A DNA stretch of 64,000 nucleotides from Bacteroidales bacterium. Lineage in GTDB: Bacteria > Bacteroidota > Bacteroidia > Bacteroidales > Muribaculaceae. Every line of letters begins with the position of its first letter. Positions within the stretch are counted from its first letter, which is position 1. The translations under genes and the position numbers were made by a program. This document shows positions 23,469 to 31,683 of this stretch, piece after piece. Below the pieces are notes generated by a model. The model ran no database searches. It saw only the letters and a list, made by a program, of their open reading frames with translations, and had not been told where the DNA came from. The stretch covers positions 1-64,000 of the forward strand of contig CAJTFH010000007.1 in the NCBI GenBank assembly GCA_910575545.1, given 5' to 3'.

Positions 23469-24734
23469 TTAGTCGAAAAAATGTTTTTTCTCCTTATCAG
23501 CCGCCTCTTTCTCTTTGTTATCAATAGGAGGCAATGCTACCGGGTTGCGTCGCTCCCCGACCGGCATATTGTATTTGTCGGCGAAATACGAAGGGTCAAC
23601 CTCGTATCGGTCGGCAATCATTGTTTCGTATGCCACCTGCTGCTCCGGAGTGTAATCGACGGACTCATTCCACTCGAAGCGCAGCCCCTTGACTGGGAAT
23701 CCGTGCAGGGCCATAATCGGGATAAGCTGATTGTTTATGATGTCGCGCAGGAAGTCGCGGTCAGACTCCACCAGATTCATGAACACCTCGAGGTGGGTCT
23801 GCGACTGTGAGAGCGACGAGCCGTCCTCGATGGTCATGGTCTGGCCTATCACCAGTTTTGACAATTCAGAGTTGGCGCGGTCGATTCGCTTGTCGTAGAC
23901 GTTGAAGGCGTCCCCCTTGCCGGATTCCACGAACTGAATCTCCGTTTCCATGCCGGCGACCATGCCCTGATTGGCTCCGCCGTTGTAGATCATGTCCTGC
24001 AGACGCTTGAACTCATTCGGGTCGCGGGTCGATGTGCGGGCTATTCGCCACGGCATGCCGAATATTTCCGCGAAACAATCCCAAAACGTCATCGCGTGCT
24101 TTTTGGGGATGGTATGGAGTGCGGCCTTTAGCAGTAACCCGAGGTCATCCGGGCGCCCGGCCTCGATAAGCCAGTCGCGCCAGGGACGCTCCCGGAACTC
24201 GATGCCGGTTTCCCAGTTCATGCCCACGCGCTGCACCACTCGGCCCTTTTCAGGAATTACATGCTTGCGGGGTATGAGCGACACGCCGGAGAAAGCCGGG
24301 TGGCCGTCGCCGTCGGTAATGACATCGCCAAGCTCGATGAGCGAGTGGCCGTACCATATCGACTCCAGACAGAGCCGGCACAAGTCCTTGAACCAGGACT
24401 GGTCGAACAGGTGCTTTGCGGCATCGTCCTGGTCGCCGTTCTCATTTACGAGCTTGAAAGAGCGCGACATAACGAACCCCACGCGCTGCTGTATGCAGCC
24501 CGAAAGATGCGAGTCGGTCATGGCGTCGCGGTAGATGTCGTACAGCTTCTGTCGGGACGGATGGCGCGGATCAATCGCGCTCTGCCACGCCCGGCGCCAG
24601 TCCTCGATGTCATTTTTTGAGAAAAACTCCGCATAGCGGTGCAGCTCCAGAGTTGCGGATGACTGCTTTTGCATCTTTGAGCGGGCATCCTTCTGCGCCC
24701 GGTTGAGTTTCGGTCTGTCCTGTCTGCGGCCCAT
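23469..24734 (-). CDS. Portal protein, Mu gp29-like (DUF935)
   Basis: ATG 24734 gives 421 residues. Conserved segments include DWRRAWQSAIDPRHPSRQKL, TDSHLSGCIQQR, FAEIFGMPWRIARTSTRDPN and MTIEDGSSLSQSQTHLEVFM, the pattern of DUF935 portal proteins of Mu-like phages. The protein forms the dodecameric ring through which DNA enters the head. Its last codons, CAT TTT TTC GAC TAA, contain a -1 slippery heptamer in the correct phase, and the MuF frame opens just there. The start overlaps the TGA of the gp36-like gene region. Confidence 0.9.
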   Translation of the reverse strand: MGRRQDRPKLNRAQKDARSKMQKQSSATLELHRYAEFFSKNDIEDWRRAWQSAIDPRHPSRQKLYDIYRDAMTDSHLSGCIQQRVGFVMSRSFKLVNENGDQDDAAKHLFDQSWFKDLCRLCLESIWYGHSLIELGDVITDGDGHPAFSGVSLIPRKHVIPEKGRVVQRVGMNWETGIEFRERPWRDWLIEAGRPDDLGLLLKAALHTIPKKHAMTFWDCFAEIFGMPWRIARTSTRDPNEFKRLQDMIYNGGANQGMVAGMETEIQFVESGKGDAFNVYDKRIDRANSELSKLVIGQTMTIEDGSSLSQSQTHLEVFMNLVESDRDFLRDIINNQLIPIMALHGFPVKGLRFEWNESVDYTPEQQVAYETMIADRYEVDPSYFADKYNMPVGERRNPVALPPIDNKEKEAADKEKKHFFD

Positions 24735-24736
24735 AA

Positions 24737-25153
24737 TCACCAGTCGTGTCTAAGTTTTGGGAATGAATGATAGGAAGTGCCGAATCCGGCGCTGCCGTCA
24801 TCGGACACGGTCAGGGGAAGGTCGGGGACAATCCTGCCAGCCTGTACCCCTTCGAGCCACTTGACAGCACGCTCGTATCGCTCTTTGCGTATCTCGCTGC
24901 CCATCTTTTGCGGCTGCGAAGCCGTAAGGTGATAAAGCACGATGTCGGCGGTGTACATCACTATAAGCCGGTTGCGGTCGTTGCCTGTCGCGGCGAAAAT
25001 GGCCGCGGTGTCATATACCGGGCGGAGATAGCCCGATATTTCCTCAATGGCCTCCGCCTCGGCATTGGCTATATTTTCAGGTGATGACTGCGACACGACT
25101 TTCAAGGCCGCATCACCAATCACCACTTTGTAATCTTCATTGTCTATAAACAT
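24737..25153 (-). CDS. Mu gp36-like neck protein (DUF1320)
   Basis: The 138-residue protein begins MFIDNEDYKVVIGDAALKVV, has a helical middle (AIEEISGYLRPVYDTAAIFA, RNRLIVMYTADIVLYHLTAS) and a basic helix with WLEGVQAGRI. This is the plan of DUF1320 (Mu gp36) head-tail connector proteins. It sits between terminase and portal genes on the minus strand. Confidence 0.8.
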   Translation of the reverse strand: MFIDNEDYKVVIGDAALKVVSQSSPENIANAEAEAIEEISGYLRPVYDTAAIFAATGNDRNRLIVMYTADIVLYHLTASQPQKMGSEIRKERYERAVKWLEGVQAGRIVPDLPLTVSDDGSAGFGTSYHSFPKLRHDW

Positions 25154-25203
25154 ATTCTTTGCGATTTATTATTTTTATAGGAGCAAAGCGTCTTACAGAC
25201 GGT

Positions 25204-26772
25204 TTACCAAATATTTTTAGGCGAGCGACGGGGAATCGCCACCGGTTTGAAAACTTCCTGACGGGTGCTGCGCTGCAGATACCAGATAGCACCCTCGTCG
25301 GCATCAGGCGCGTCGTCATGCACGCGGGAGCCTCGCTCGAGAGCCAGGGTCTGCTCGATGCCGACCTCCATGTCAGGGGATTCTTTCAGAGACTCGTTGT
25401 AAAAAACGAAGCCACGCTCCCACAGCGGCGACACCGCTTCGATGCGCTGCACCTTTTCCGGCTTCTTTCTGGTGTCCGGTAGTATGGGCAACTGGTACCC
25501 ACGGATATTTCCCTCGGCGGCGAACTCGTCGAGGATGATATCCTGCATGAAATTGGCCTCCATGAAGAAGGATATTGCCACACGGTCACGTGTTCGCTCA
25601 TAGAGGTCATAGAGCCAGCGCACCATTCCGGACACTGTGTCCTGGCGGACATAGCAGTCAATGAGGTGCAGTTCTGTCCCGATCTTGCCCCACAGTCGGC
25701 AGGCCTTGTAGTCGTTTGCCGTTGTCGATTTGAATGACGGGTCGGTATAGCACACGAGCATCTCGTACTTTTCGAGTTTCGGCATACGCTTGAAGCGTAT
25801 CCACTCGTGGCGGAATATCGAACCGTCCGTGATGGGATTGTGCATCATCTCCTTCTCCCATGCGCGATAGCCTACAAAATCTTTATAGGCTTGTGCTTCC
25901 TCTTTAGTCCATTTATCTGCCCATGTTGGATTACCATCCCGGTCGACCGCTTTGATCTCCGAGACATGGACACCTTTAGAATCAGCGATGTTAGCAAGCA
26001 CAGATTTTTTGGAGATCAGATTGCCGACCATTATGAAGCGACCACGTCCGGCATCAAGTGCTCCAAACAGAGCTTCCTTAACCCATTCCGTTGCTTCTTT
26101 AACCCTTCTTTCATTTTTGCAGAGGTCATCATCATCTAAGTCGTCTATATTAATGTAGTCCGGACGAGCCTCCCTGTCACGGAGACCGCGTGGGGACTGA
26201 CCACGACCGATTGCCAGAAATTTAGCACCCCCTTTAGTTTTGAATTCTCCCTCAAGCCATGAGCCGAGATTCTTCTGCTCTCCGAAATCGGCAATGAGTT
26301 TCTGATTATATTCGAGTTCGGCCTGAAGGTCACCAAGCAGACGAGTGGCACTGTCCTCTGATTTTCCGACAACAACCATGAAGTTGATAAGTCTCTTCGG
26401 CTGAAATATTAGCCAAAGAGGTATGAATACTCCGATGTGAGTTGATTTGGCATGGAAGCGAGGCCATCTGAATACTGCCTTTAGGTTTGGTGTATTCTTT
26501 ATCTTGAGAGCAGCTTGTGAATGGAAAGGTGCATTGTGGATGGTCTTAATTATTTCGCCTGTAGTCTTATCTCGCAGAATTAAGAAATGAGGAAAATAAT
26601 ACTCGCAGAATTCGTCATAGTTAGAGAGCAGCCGTTTGATACGCCTGTCGCGCTCAACCGGCGTTTCCTTGGCTATGGCCATAGATACAGCTGTAAGCGT
26701 CTGTACCTCGCGGCAGTGTTCCTTCCATTTCTCAAACGCTTCTTTCTGCTCCTTTGTCATTTTTGCTCCCAT
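25204..26772 (-). CDS. Terminase large subunit, Mu gp28-like
   Basis: The 522-residue protein has an ATPase domain with a Walker A-like FRWPRFHAKST and a Walker B region DYINIDDLDDDD. The RNase H-like nuclease domain starts at LVCYTDPSFKST, continues with HLIDCYVRQDTVSGMVRWLY, and ends with DDAPDADEGAIW carrying metal-binding Asp residues. It would pump DNA into the prohead and cut it. The start ATG 26772 overlaps the stop of the small-subunit gene. Homologues are Mu gp28-like terminases. Confidence 0.9.
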   Translation of the reverse strand: MGAKMTKEQKEAFEKWKEHCREVQTLTAVSMAIAKETPVERDRRIKRLLSNYDEFCEYYFPHFLILRDKTTGEIIKTIHNAPFHSQAALKIKNTPNLKAVFRWPRFHAKSTHIGVFIPLWLIFQPKRLINFMVVVGKSEDSATRLLGDLQAELEYNQKLIADFGEQKNLGSWLEGEFKTKGGAKFLAIGRGQSPRGLRDREARPDYINIDDLDDDDLCKNERRVKEATEWVKEALFGALDAGRGRFIMVGNLISKKSVLANIADSKGVHVSEIKAVDRDGNPTWADKWTKEEAQAYKDFVGYRAWEKEMMHNPITDGSIFRHEWIRFKRMPKLEKYEMLVCYTDPSFKSTTANDYKACRLWGKIGTELHLIDCYVRQDTVSGMVRWLYDLYERTRDRVAISFFMEANFMQDIILDEFAAEGNIRGYQLPILPDTRKKPEKVQRIEAVSPLWERGFVFYNESLKESPDMEVGIEQTLALERGSRVHDDAPDADEGAIWYLQRSTRQEVFKPVAIPRRSPKNIW

Positions 26773-26773
26773 A

Positions 26774-27250
26774 TCAAGCCAGCGATCCCTTATTGAATGA
26801 TTCTACAAGGAATATATCCTGCAATTGATTAATGAGCTTGATTAACTCCGGAGTAATGCTCGGATCAGACTTGGCACGGAATTCAAGCCATTTCGAGAAA
26901 GCCATGAACACCTCTATGGCGGCCACGACATTAGCCTGTGACTTGTCGAGCTTGTCGATGGCGGCGGTCAGCTTCGAGAGCTTGTCGCCGAGGCTGTCAA
27001 TAAGGGCGAGATCGCCGGATTCGTTGACTTTGTCGAGTAATGTGTTAGTCGCCAGAAGTAATTTCTTTATGAGCTCCGGGCGAGTGATGGTCTTGGCAGC
27101 GCGGGTGGCCTTCCACCCGTCAGCGGTACACCATTTGGATATAGTGACTCGTGACACGCCTATCATCTCGGCGATTTCGGTCTGCTCCTTCCCTGAAAGA
27201 TACAGGGTGCGTGCCAGGTTTCTTTTATTTTCAAGTTCAGCTTTTGTCAT
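26774..27250 (-). CDS. Terminase small subunit-like HTH protein, Mu gp27-like
   Basis: ATG 27250 gives 158 residues. The N-terminal helix-turn-helix reads NLARTLYLSGKEQTEIAEMI then GVSRVTISKWCTADGW, typical of small terminase subunits and DUF1804 proteins. A long helical oligomerisation region follows. The frame extends upstream to 27442 but crosses the palindrome region and is not used. It overlaps the large-subunit gene and opens the minus-strand packaging operon. Confidence 0.75.
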   Translation of the reverse strand: MTKAELENKRNLARTLYLSGKEQTEIAEMIGVSRVTISKWCTADGWKATRAAKTITRPELIKKLLLATNTLLDKVNESGDLALIDSLGDKLSKLTAAIDKLDKSQANVVAAIEVFMAFSKWLEFRAKSDPSITPELIKLINQLQDIFLVESFNKGSLA

Positions 27251-27266
27251 GTCGATAATGATTTTG

Positions 27267-27355
27267 GCGCTTTTGCACTGCAAAAGTGCGAATATGAGGT
27301 GTGCCTTCAAAAAAAGTGTGCAACCATTGCATACAAGTGTGCAACCATTGCACAC
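27267..27355. promoter_or_regulatory. Divergent late-gene control region with three dyads
   Basis: CTTTTGCA-C-TGCAAAAG (27270-27286) is a perfect dyad extended by GC pairs. GTGTGCAA-CCA-TTGCATAC (27316-27334) and GTGTGCAA-CCA-TTGCACAC (27337-27355) are two near-identical 19-bp dyads whose starts are 21 bases apart, so they lie on the same DNA face. They lie between the divergent packaging and head operons. Related CTTTTGCAC and CTTTGCACC half-sites continue to about 27415. They look like activator or repressor sites that set both late transcripts. Confidence 0.7.
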
Positions 27356-27464
27356 TTTTTTGGAGGCAAGCGGTTTATAGTCCACTTTTGCACCGTAATC
27401 GTCCTCGGGACGCTTTGCACCTTGGAAAAATTTCAATCGCAAAGAAAATCATTATCGCACAGAC

Positions 27465-28343
27465 ATGGGCAACAGAGTAAGACTGACAAACGACACGCTC
27501 AACAGCTACGGGTACCGCGTCCTGACCGATGGCGTGGACATCACCCAGTACGAGCGCAACCCGATACTCCTTTACATGCACAACCGCGGCAAGGCCATCG
27601 GACTTATAAAGAACATAAAGAAAGAGAACGGCGAGATCACCGGCGAGCTCGCATTTGACGAGGCTACCGAACTTTCCACCCAGTGCAAGAAGCAGTGGGA
27701 CTTCGGCTCGCTCCGTATGGTGAGCATCGGCTTCGAGGTCATCGAAACAAGCGACGCCGCTGAGCTTATCGTGCCGGGGCAGCGCTATGCGACAGTGACA
27801 AAGGCGCGCCTTATCGAAGTGTCGCTTGTCGATATCGGAGCCAACAACGATGCCATCCGGCTCCACAAGGACGGACAGTTAATAACGCTGAGCGAGGGTG
27901 GTGACTGCCCCCTTCCAAGGCTGAATCATAAACCAACCAACAACCAACCGCAAATGGACATCAAGACACTCGCCCTGACACTGGGCTTGCCGGAAACGGC
28001 AGACGAGGCGGCCGTCAACGCGAAACTCGCGGAACTCAAAGCCGCCAACGACGATGTGGAGAACATCCGCAGGGAAAACGAGCAGCTCAAACTATCACAG
28101 GTCACAGCCGCCGTAGACGCGGCCATCGCCGCCAAAAAGATCCCAGCGGAGAAGAAGCAGCATTTCCTCGACCTCGGCAAGACAGTAGGTATCGAGACCC
28201 TCAACGCCACCCTCGACGCCATCGCTCCGGCACAGAAACCCAGCTCTACGCTGCAGACCACACCGACGGCTGACGACACCCCGAAAGCCGGCCCATGGGA
28301 ACTCCGCATGGCAGAGATCCGCGAGAAGCTCAAGAAACAATAA
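27465..28343 (+). CDS. Prohead protease with C-terminal scaffold
   Basis: The 292-residue protein has an HK97-type protease half: His39 in LLYMHNRGKAIG and Ser87 in RMVSIGFEV fit the catalytic pair, followed by LIEVSLVDIGANNDAI. A Pro/Asn linker then leads to a helical scaffold half with coiled coil (AKLAELKAANDDVENIRREN). An in-frame ATG at 27954 (MDIKTLALTLGLPE) could start a separate scaffold protein, as in Mu I/Z and lambda C/Nu3. It is the first gene of the rightward late operon. Confidence 0.85.
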   Translation: MGNRVRLTNDTLNSYGYRVLTDGVDITQYERNPILLYMHNRGKAIGLIKNIKKENGEITGELAFDEATELSTQCKKQWDFGSLRMVSIGFEVIETSDAAELIVPGQRYATVTKARLIEVSLVDIGANNDAIRLHKDGQLITLSEGGDCPLPRLNHKPTNNQPQMDIKTLALTLGLPETADEAAVNAKLAELKAANDDVENIRRENEQLKLSQVTAAVDAAIAAKKIPAEKKQHFLDLGKTVGIETLNATLDAIAPAQKPSSTLQTTPTADDTPKAGPWELRMAEIREKLKKQ

Positions 28344-28362
28344 CCGCTAACACCATAAACCA

Positions 28363-29328
28363 ATGGCAATCAAAGTAGACAACACCAACTACAACGGCGA
28401 GGTGCTCGAGCGCATCCTCACCGTGGCCGCCACGACTAACGAACTCGTGGAAAAGGGGCTGATTATGGTCATCCCCGGAGTCAGCAAGAAAATCAGCGTC
28501 CCGCGCCTGAAAGTGGGCAAGATGCTCCAGAAGCGCAAGGAGAACCCCACTGTCGACGACAGCAAGGGTGACTTCAGCTGGTCGGAGCAGGGTCTCGAAC
28601 CCCACGACTTCATGGCATTCACAGTGTTCAATCCCCGTTCTTTCGAGCATATCTGGCGCAAATGGCAGCCCACCGGCAACCTCGTGTTCCGCAATTTGCC
28701 CCCCGAGGGCCAGAACGCGCTGCTCGACGCGCTGTCCAAGCAGGTCCAGTTCGAACTCGGCGATCACTATGTCAACGGCGAATATGCCGACGGCAGTGAC
28801 GACAGCAAGCTCATGAACGGCATTCTTACGCAGGCCGCCAAGGACAAAGACTGCGTCATCGTGGACGGCGCCGGCGAGGCCACCATGCTCGGCAAGCTAA
28901 AGAAGATCCGTCGCGCCATCCCAAAGGCGATGCGTCAGAACCCGAACCTGCGCATCATCATGAGCGTCGACGACTTCGACACCTACGATGACGAACTGAC
29001 GGCACGCGAGGCCAAGAACGCCAGCGAGACCGAGGTCAACCGCAAACGCTACAAGGGCATCATTATCGAAACCGTGGCCGCATGGCCTGATGGCGTAATC
29101 GTAGCCACTCTTTGCTCACCGGATGCCGACGGCAACTTCTTCGCCGCTGTCAATTTTCAGAACGATGAATCGGTGATTCAGATCGACAAGGTTGGTAACG
29201 CTTCCGAGCTGTACTTCTTCAAGCTGCTCATGATGGCCGACACCAACATCGCTTTCGGCGAGGAATTTATCGTGATGGACACCCGCGCCACTCCCAAGTT
29301 CACCAAAAAGGCGGAAGCCACGGAATAA
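28363..29328 (+). CDS. Major capsid protein
   Basis: The 321-residue protein follows the protease/scaffold gene by 19 bases, the normal place of the capsid gene. It begins MAIKVDNTNYNGEVLERILT, has an acidic extended loop region (ENPTVDDSKGDFSWSEQG) and an HK97-like body (GLKK-type helix replaced by LGKLKKIRRAIPKAM; NFFAAVNFQNDESVIQI). Size and context agree with Bacteroidales Mu-like capsids. Confidence 0.85.
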   Translation: MAIKVDNTNYNGEVLERILTVAATTNELVEKGLIMVIPGVSKKISVPRLKVGKMLQKRKENPTVDDSKGDFSWSEQGLEPHDFMAFTVFNPRSFEHIWRKWQPTGNLVFRNLPPEGQNALLDALSKQVQFELGDHYVNGEYADGSDDSKLMNGILTQAAKDKDCVIVDGAGEATMLGKLKKIRRAIPKAMRQNPNLRIIMSVDDFDTYDDELTAREAKNASETEVNRKRYKGIIIETVAAWPDGVIVATLCSPDADGNFFAAVNFQNDESVIQIDKVGNASELYFFKLLMMADTNIAFGEEFIVMDTRATPKFTKKAEATE

Positions 29329-29331
29329 GCG

Positions 29332-29793
29332 ATGGCCCGGCTGAAGTATCTCGTACTGCACTGCACCGCGACACCAGAAGGGCGTGAGGTGACGGCCGCC
29401 GACATCCGGCGCATGCACCTCTCCCCGGTGTCAGCCGGCGGCCGAGGGTGGAAACAGGTCGGTTACACCGACATAATCCACCTGGACGGCACCGTCGAGC
29501 GGCTCGTCGACAACAATGAGGACGCCAATGTCGATCCTTGGGAGGTCACCAACGGCGCCAAAGGGTACAACACTGTTAGCCGCCATGTCGTCTATGCCGG
29601 TGGCTGCGACAGGTTTATGAATCCCAAGGACACTCGGACACAGGCGCAGCGTAAGGCGATGGAGGCGTATGTGAAAGACTTTCACCGACGCTTCCCTGAT
29701 GTCCGAATTATCGGTCACAACGAGGTGGCCGCCAAAGCCTGTCCGAGTTTTGACGTGCAGAAATGGCTTAAATCAATCGGTATAAACCAGTAA
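29332..29793 (+). CDS. Endolysin, N-acetylmuramoyl-L-alanine amidase (type 2)
   Basis: The 153-residue protein has the T7 lysozyme/PGRP fold signature: YLVLHCTATP (zinc ligand His10), VGYTDIIHLDGTVERLVDNN with the conserved Tyr45, NTVSRHVVYAGG and RIIGHNEVAAKACPSFDV (zinc ligands His129 and Cys137). It cuts the amide bond between muramic acid and the stem peptide. Without a signal sequence it needs a holin or other release; spanin-like genes follow directly. Confidence 0.92.
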   Translation: MARLKYLVLHCTATPEGREVTAADIRRMHLSPVSAGGRGWKQVGYTDIIHLDGTVERLVDNNEDANVDPWEVTNGAKGYNTVSRHVVYAGGCDRFMNPKDTRTQAQRKAMEAYVKDFHRRFPDVRIIGHNEVAAKACPSFDVQKWLKSIGINQ

Positions 29794-29817
29794 TAACCAA
29801 TTAAACCAATCACAGCG

Positions 29818-30318
29818 ATGTCCTTCAGCGAAATCCTCAACATACTTCTCGGCACCGGCCTTGTGGGGCTCATGGTGGCAGTGGCCACCATGAAAGCAAC
29901 CGTGCGCAAGGCCAACGCCGATGCGGAGAAAGCGAGAGCTGAAGCTGAAACCGTGCGCATCACCAACACCGAGAACGCGACCCGGATTCTGGTGGAGAAC
30001 ATCGTCAAACCCTTAAAAGAGGAACTTAATGCCACACGAACAGATTTACAGGCCACCAAAAAGGAAATGGCTTCTACCAAGAGAGAGATGGCCCGGCTGC
30101 GCAAGGCTGTCGAGGCTGCTTCCGGTTGTCGTCATGCTGACTATTGCCCTGTGCTTTTCAAGTTGCGCGACAACCAAAAAGACGCAGATGCAGCAGGAGC
30201 AGACATTTTCGACATCCGAGAAGAGCGACACGACTGCGTCGGTGACCAGAGTGATAACGACACAGACGGTGCCCGAGAGCAGGGTGAACCTGGCAGTATC
30301 CGTGGACAGCCTCCTTAG
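29818..30318 (+). CDS. Membrane-anchored coiled-coil lysis protein (i-spanin or holin-like)
   Basis: The 166-residue protein has one N-terminal transmembrane helix (ILLGTGLVGLMVAVATM) and a long coiled coil (RKANADAEKARAEAETVRIT onward), then an acidic tail. This is the Rz-type plan. The tail from about 30029 is co-encoded with the lipoprotein in another frame, so its composition there may be shaped by the overlap. It lies next to the amidase gene. Confidence 0.65.
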   Translation: MSFSEILNILLGTGLVGLMVAVATMKATVRKANADAEKARAEAETVRITNTENATRILVENIVKPLKEELNATRTDLQATKKEMASTKREMARLRKAVEAASGCRHADYCPVLFKLRDNQKDADAAGADIFDIREERHDCVGDQSDNDTDGAREQGEPGSIRGQPP

Positions 30319-30628
30319 ACTCCCGGAGGGAGCGGCCTATCGCCGGAGTAACGAGCGGGCGCATGTGGAAGCATCCCAGAAAGGCGGTGTCATTTACATT
30401 ACAGGCACATGCGACAGCCTGCAACGCCAGGTGGAATATTACGAGGCACTCTACCACACGGCACGCGACGCCCTCGAGCAGACCGAACAGTCGCTCCTGC
30501 AGGAGCAGCAGAAAAAGATATCGACAACTCCGTGGTGGGTGGATTTAGCCCTGCTCATGGTCGGTTATGCAGTCGGTGTCGCAGCAACAATATTCGTAAC
30601 AAAAGACAAACTTTTCAAAAAACAATGA
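30029..30628 (+). CDS. Overlapping lipoprotein spanin with C-terminal membrane helix
   Basis: ATG 30029 lies inside the preceding gene in another frame, an overlap of 290 bases. After a basic head comes a lipoprotein signal (LLPVVVMLTIALCFSSC), a Ser/Thr-rich and coiled periplasmic part (LQRQVEYYEALYHTARDALE) and a C-terminal membrane helix (WWVDLALLMVGYAVGVAATI) with a basic end. A lipid anchor plus an inner-membrane helix is the u-spanin plan; the nesting is the Rz/Rz1 plan. It ends in ATGA with the tail tube gene. Confidence 0.75.
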   Translation: MPHEQIYRPPKRKWLLPRERWPGCARLSRLLPVVVMLTIALCFSSCATTKKTQMQQEQTFSTSEKSDTTASVTRVITTQTVPESRVNLAVSVDSLLRLPEGAAYRRSNERAHVEASQKGGVIYITGTCDSLQRQVEYYEALYHTARDALEQTEQSLLQEQQKKISTTPWWVDLALLMVGYAVGVAATIFVTKDKLFKKQ

Positions 30629-31203
30629 GCAAGAAATTCATATACGGCATAGCCGAAGTCCGATTTAAAAAGAAGGGCGGCACGACCAAAGACAAGGTCG
30701 GTTACATCGAGAAAGGTTCCTGGGACTGGGGCGGCTCAAAGCCTGAATCGGTCGATGTGGAAGCCGAGCAGGTACCGGATGCCCCGGTTCTTACCCTGCT
30801 TCAGTCGAACGGCAAAATATCCCCGACGTTCAACCTCATTCAGCTCGACTACGAGAATCTCCAGAGATCCCAGGGCGGCACACTGATAGAATCAGGTTCC
30901 GGTCAGGACAAGAAGATAATCGGGTGGAATGCTCCGACATCTCTTGTGAATCTTTCGGGTGAGTGGGAGATTGAATTCGCATCAGGGCAGACAATGACCA
31001 TTCCCAACGCCACTATTCTTGCCAATCTCGGCGGTAAGCTCACGCTTACTGAAGTGTCTAAGATTGAGTGTCAACTCAAGATCAATAAACCGGAAGAAGA
31101 TGGTGTACCCCCCTACAAGATTCAGGACACCGACTCAATGCCCGCCGGCACCGCATCCCAGTCTGCCGCCCCGGCCAAGAGCAATTCACCGTCAGCCGGA
31201 TAA
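30625..31203 (+). CDS. Major tail tube protein
   Basis: ATG 30625 overlaps the stop before it. The 192-residue protein is beta-rich (KFIYGIAEVRFKKKGGTTKD, GTLIESGSGQDKKIIGWNAP, LVNLSGEWEIEFASGQTMTI) and ends in a low-complexity Ser/Ala/Pro tail. It lies directly before the tail chaperone pair and tape measure, the normal place of the tube protein. Confidence 0.75.
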   Translation: MSKKFIYGIAEVRFKKKGGTTKDKVGYIEKGSWDWGGSKPESVDVEAEQVPDAPVLTLLQSNGKISPTFNLIQLDYENLQRSQGGTLIESGSGQDKKIIGWNAPTSLVNLSGEWEIEFASGQTMTIPNATILANLGGKLTLTEVSKIECQLKINKPEEDGVPPYKIQDTDSMPAGTASQSAAPAKSNSPSAG

Positions 31204-31206
31204 AGC

Positions 31207-31683
31207 ATGGATGAAAAGACAATCCGCCAAGTCCAGCAGGAGGCAGCGGAGGCACTCCTCAATGTGGGTGTCTCCCTCCCCCTGAAGGAGTTCCGGCTGC
31301 CATTCAGGAAACGCCCTGTAATACTGAGGGTAACTATGCGGCGCCCCTGTATGTCCGGGCAGATAGAAATCGCCCGGACATATCTGTCAATGAACGTCAC
31401 GAGCGCGCAGATGGAAGCTTTCAGCAAGGATGAGCAGATGCGCTTCCTTGCCGACCACGGTGACAAGATCTGCCGAATGATAGCCCTGACTCTCGGACGC
31501 CCGTCCTTCGTAAAACCGCTCACATGGTTTGTCCGGCACTTCGTAAGATATGAATACCAGATAGCGGCCGTGCGCAAGTTTGTGTCACTCATGGGCACCG
31601 ACCCTTTTATACCTATTATCAGATCCGCCGAGCGTACAAATCCGCTGACGGTGCGTCTGAGCCAAAACGCGACGGGGAGTTAA
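31207..31683 (+). CDS. Tail assembly chaperone, short (gpG-like) form
   Basis: The 158-residue protein has a beta head (FRLPFRKRPVILRVTMRRPC) and a helical body. It sits between tube and tape-measure genes. Near its end, GAC CCT TTT ATA contains the -1 slippery heptamer C CCT TTT (31602-31608) in the right phase; the -1 frame continues open to 31928. Tail phages generally make a long and a short chaperone this way. Confidence 0.8.
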   Translation: MDEKTIRQVQQEAAEALLNVGVSLPLKEFRLPFRKRPVILRVTMRRPCMSGQIEIARTYLSMNVTSAQMEAFSKDEQMRFLADHGDKICRMIALTLGRPSFVKPLTWFVRHFVRYEYQIAAVRKFVSLMGTDPFIPIIRSAERTNPLTVRLSQNATGS

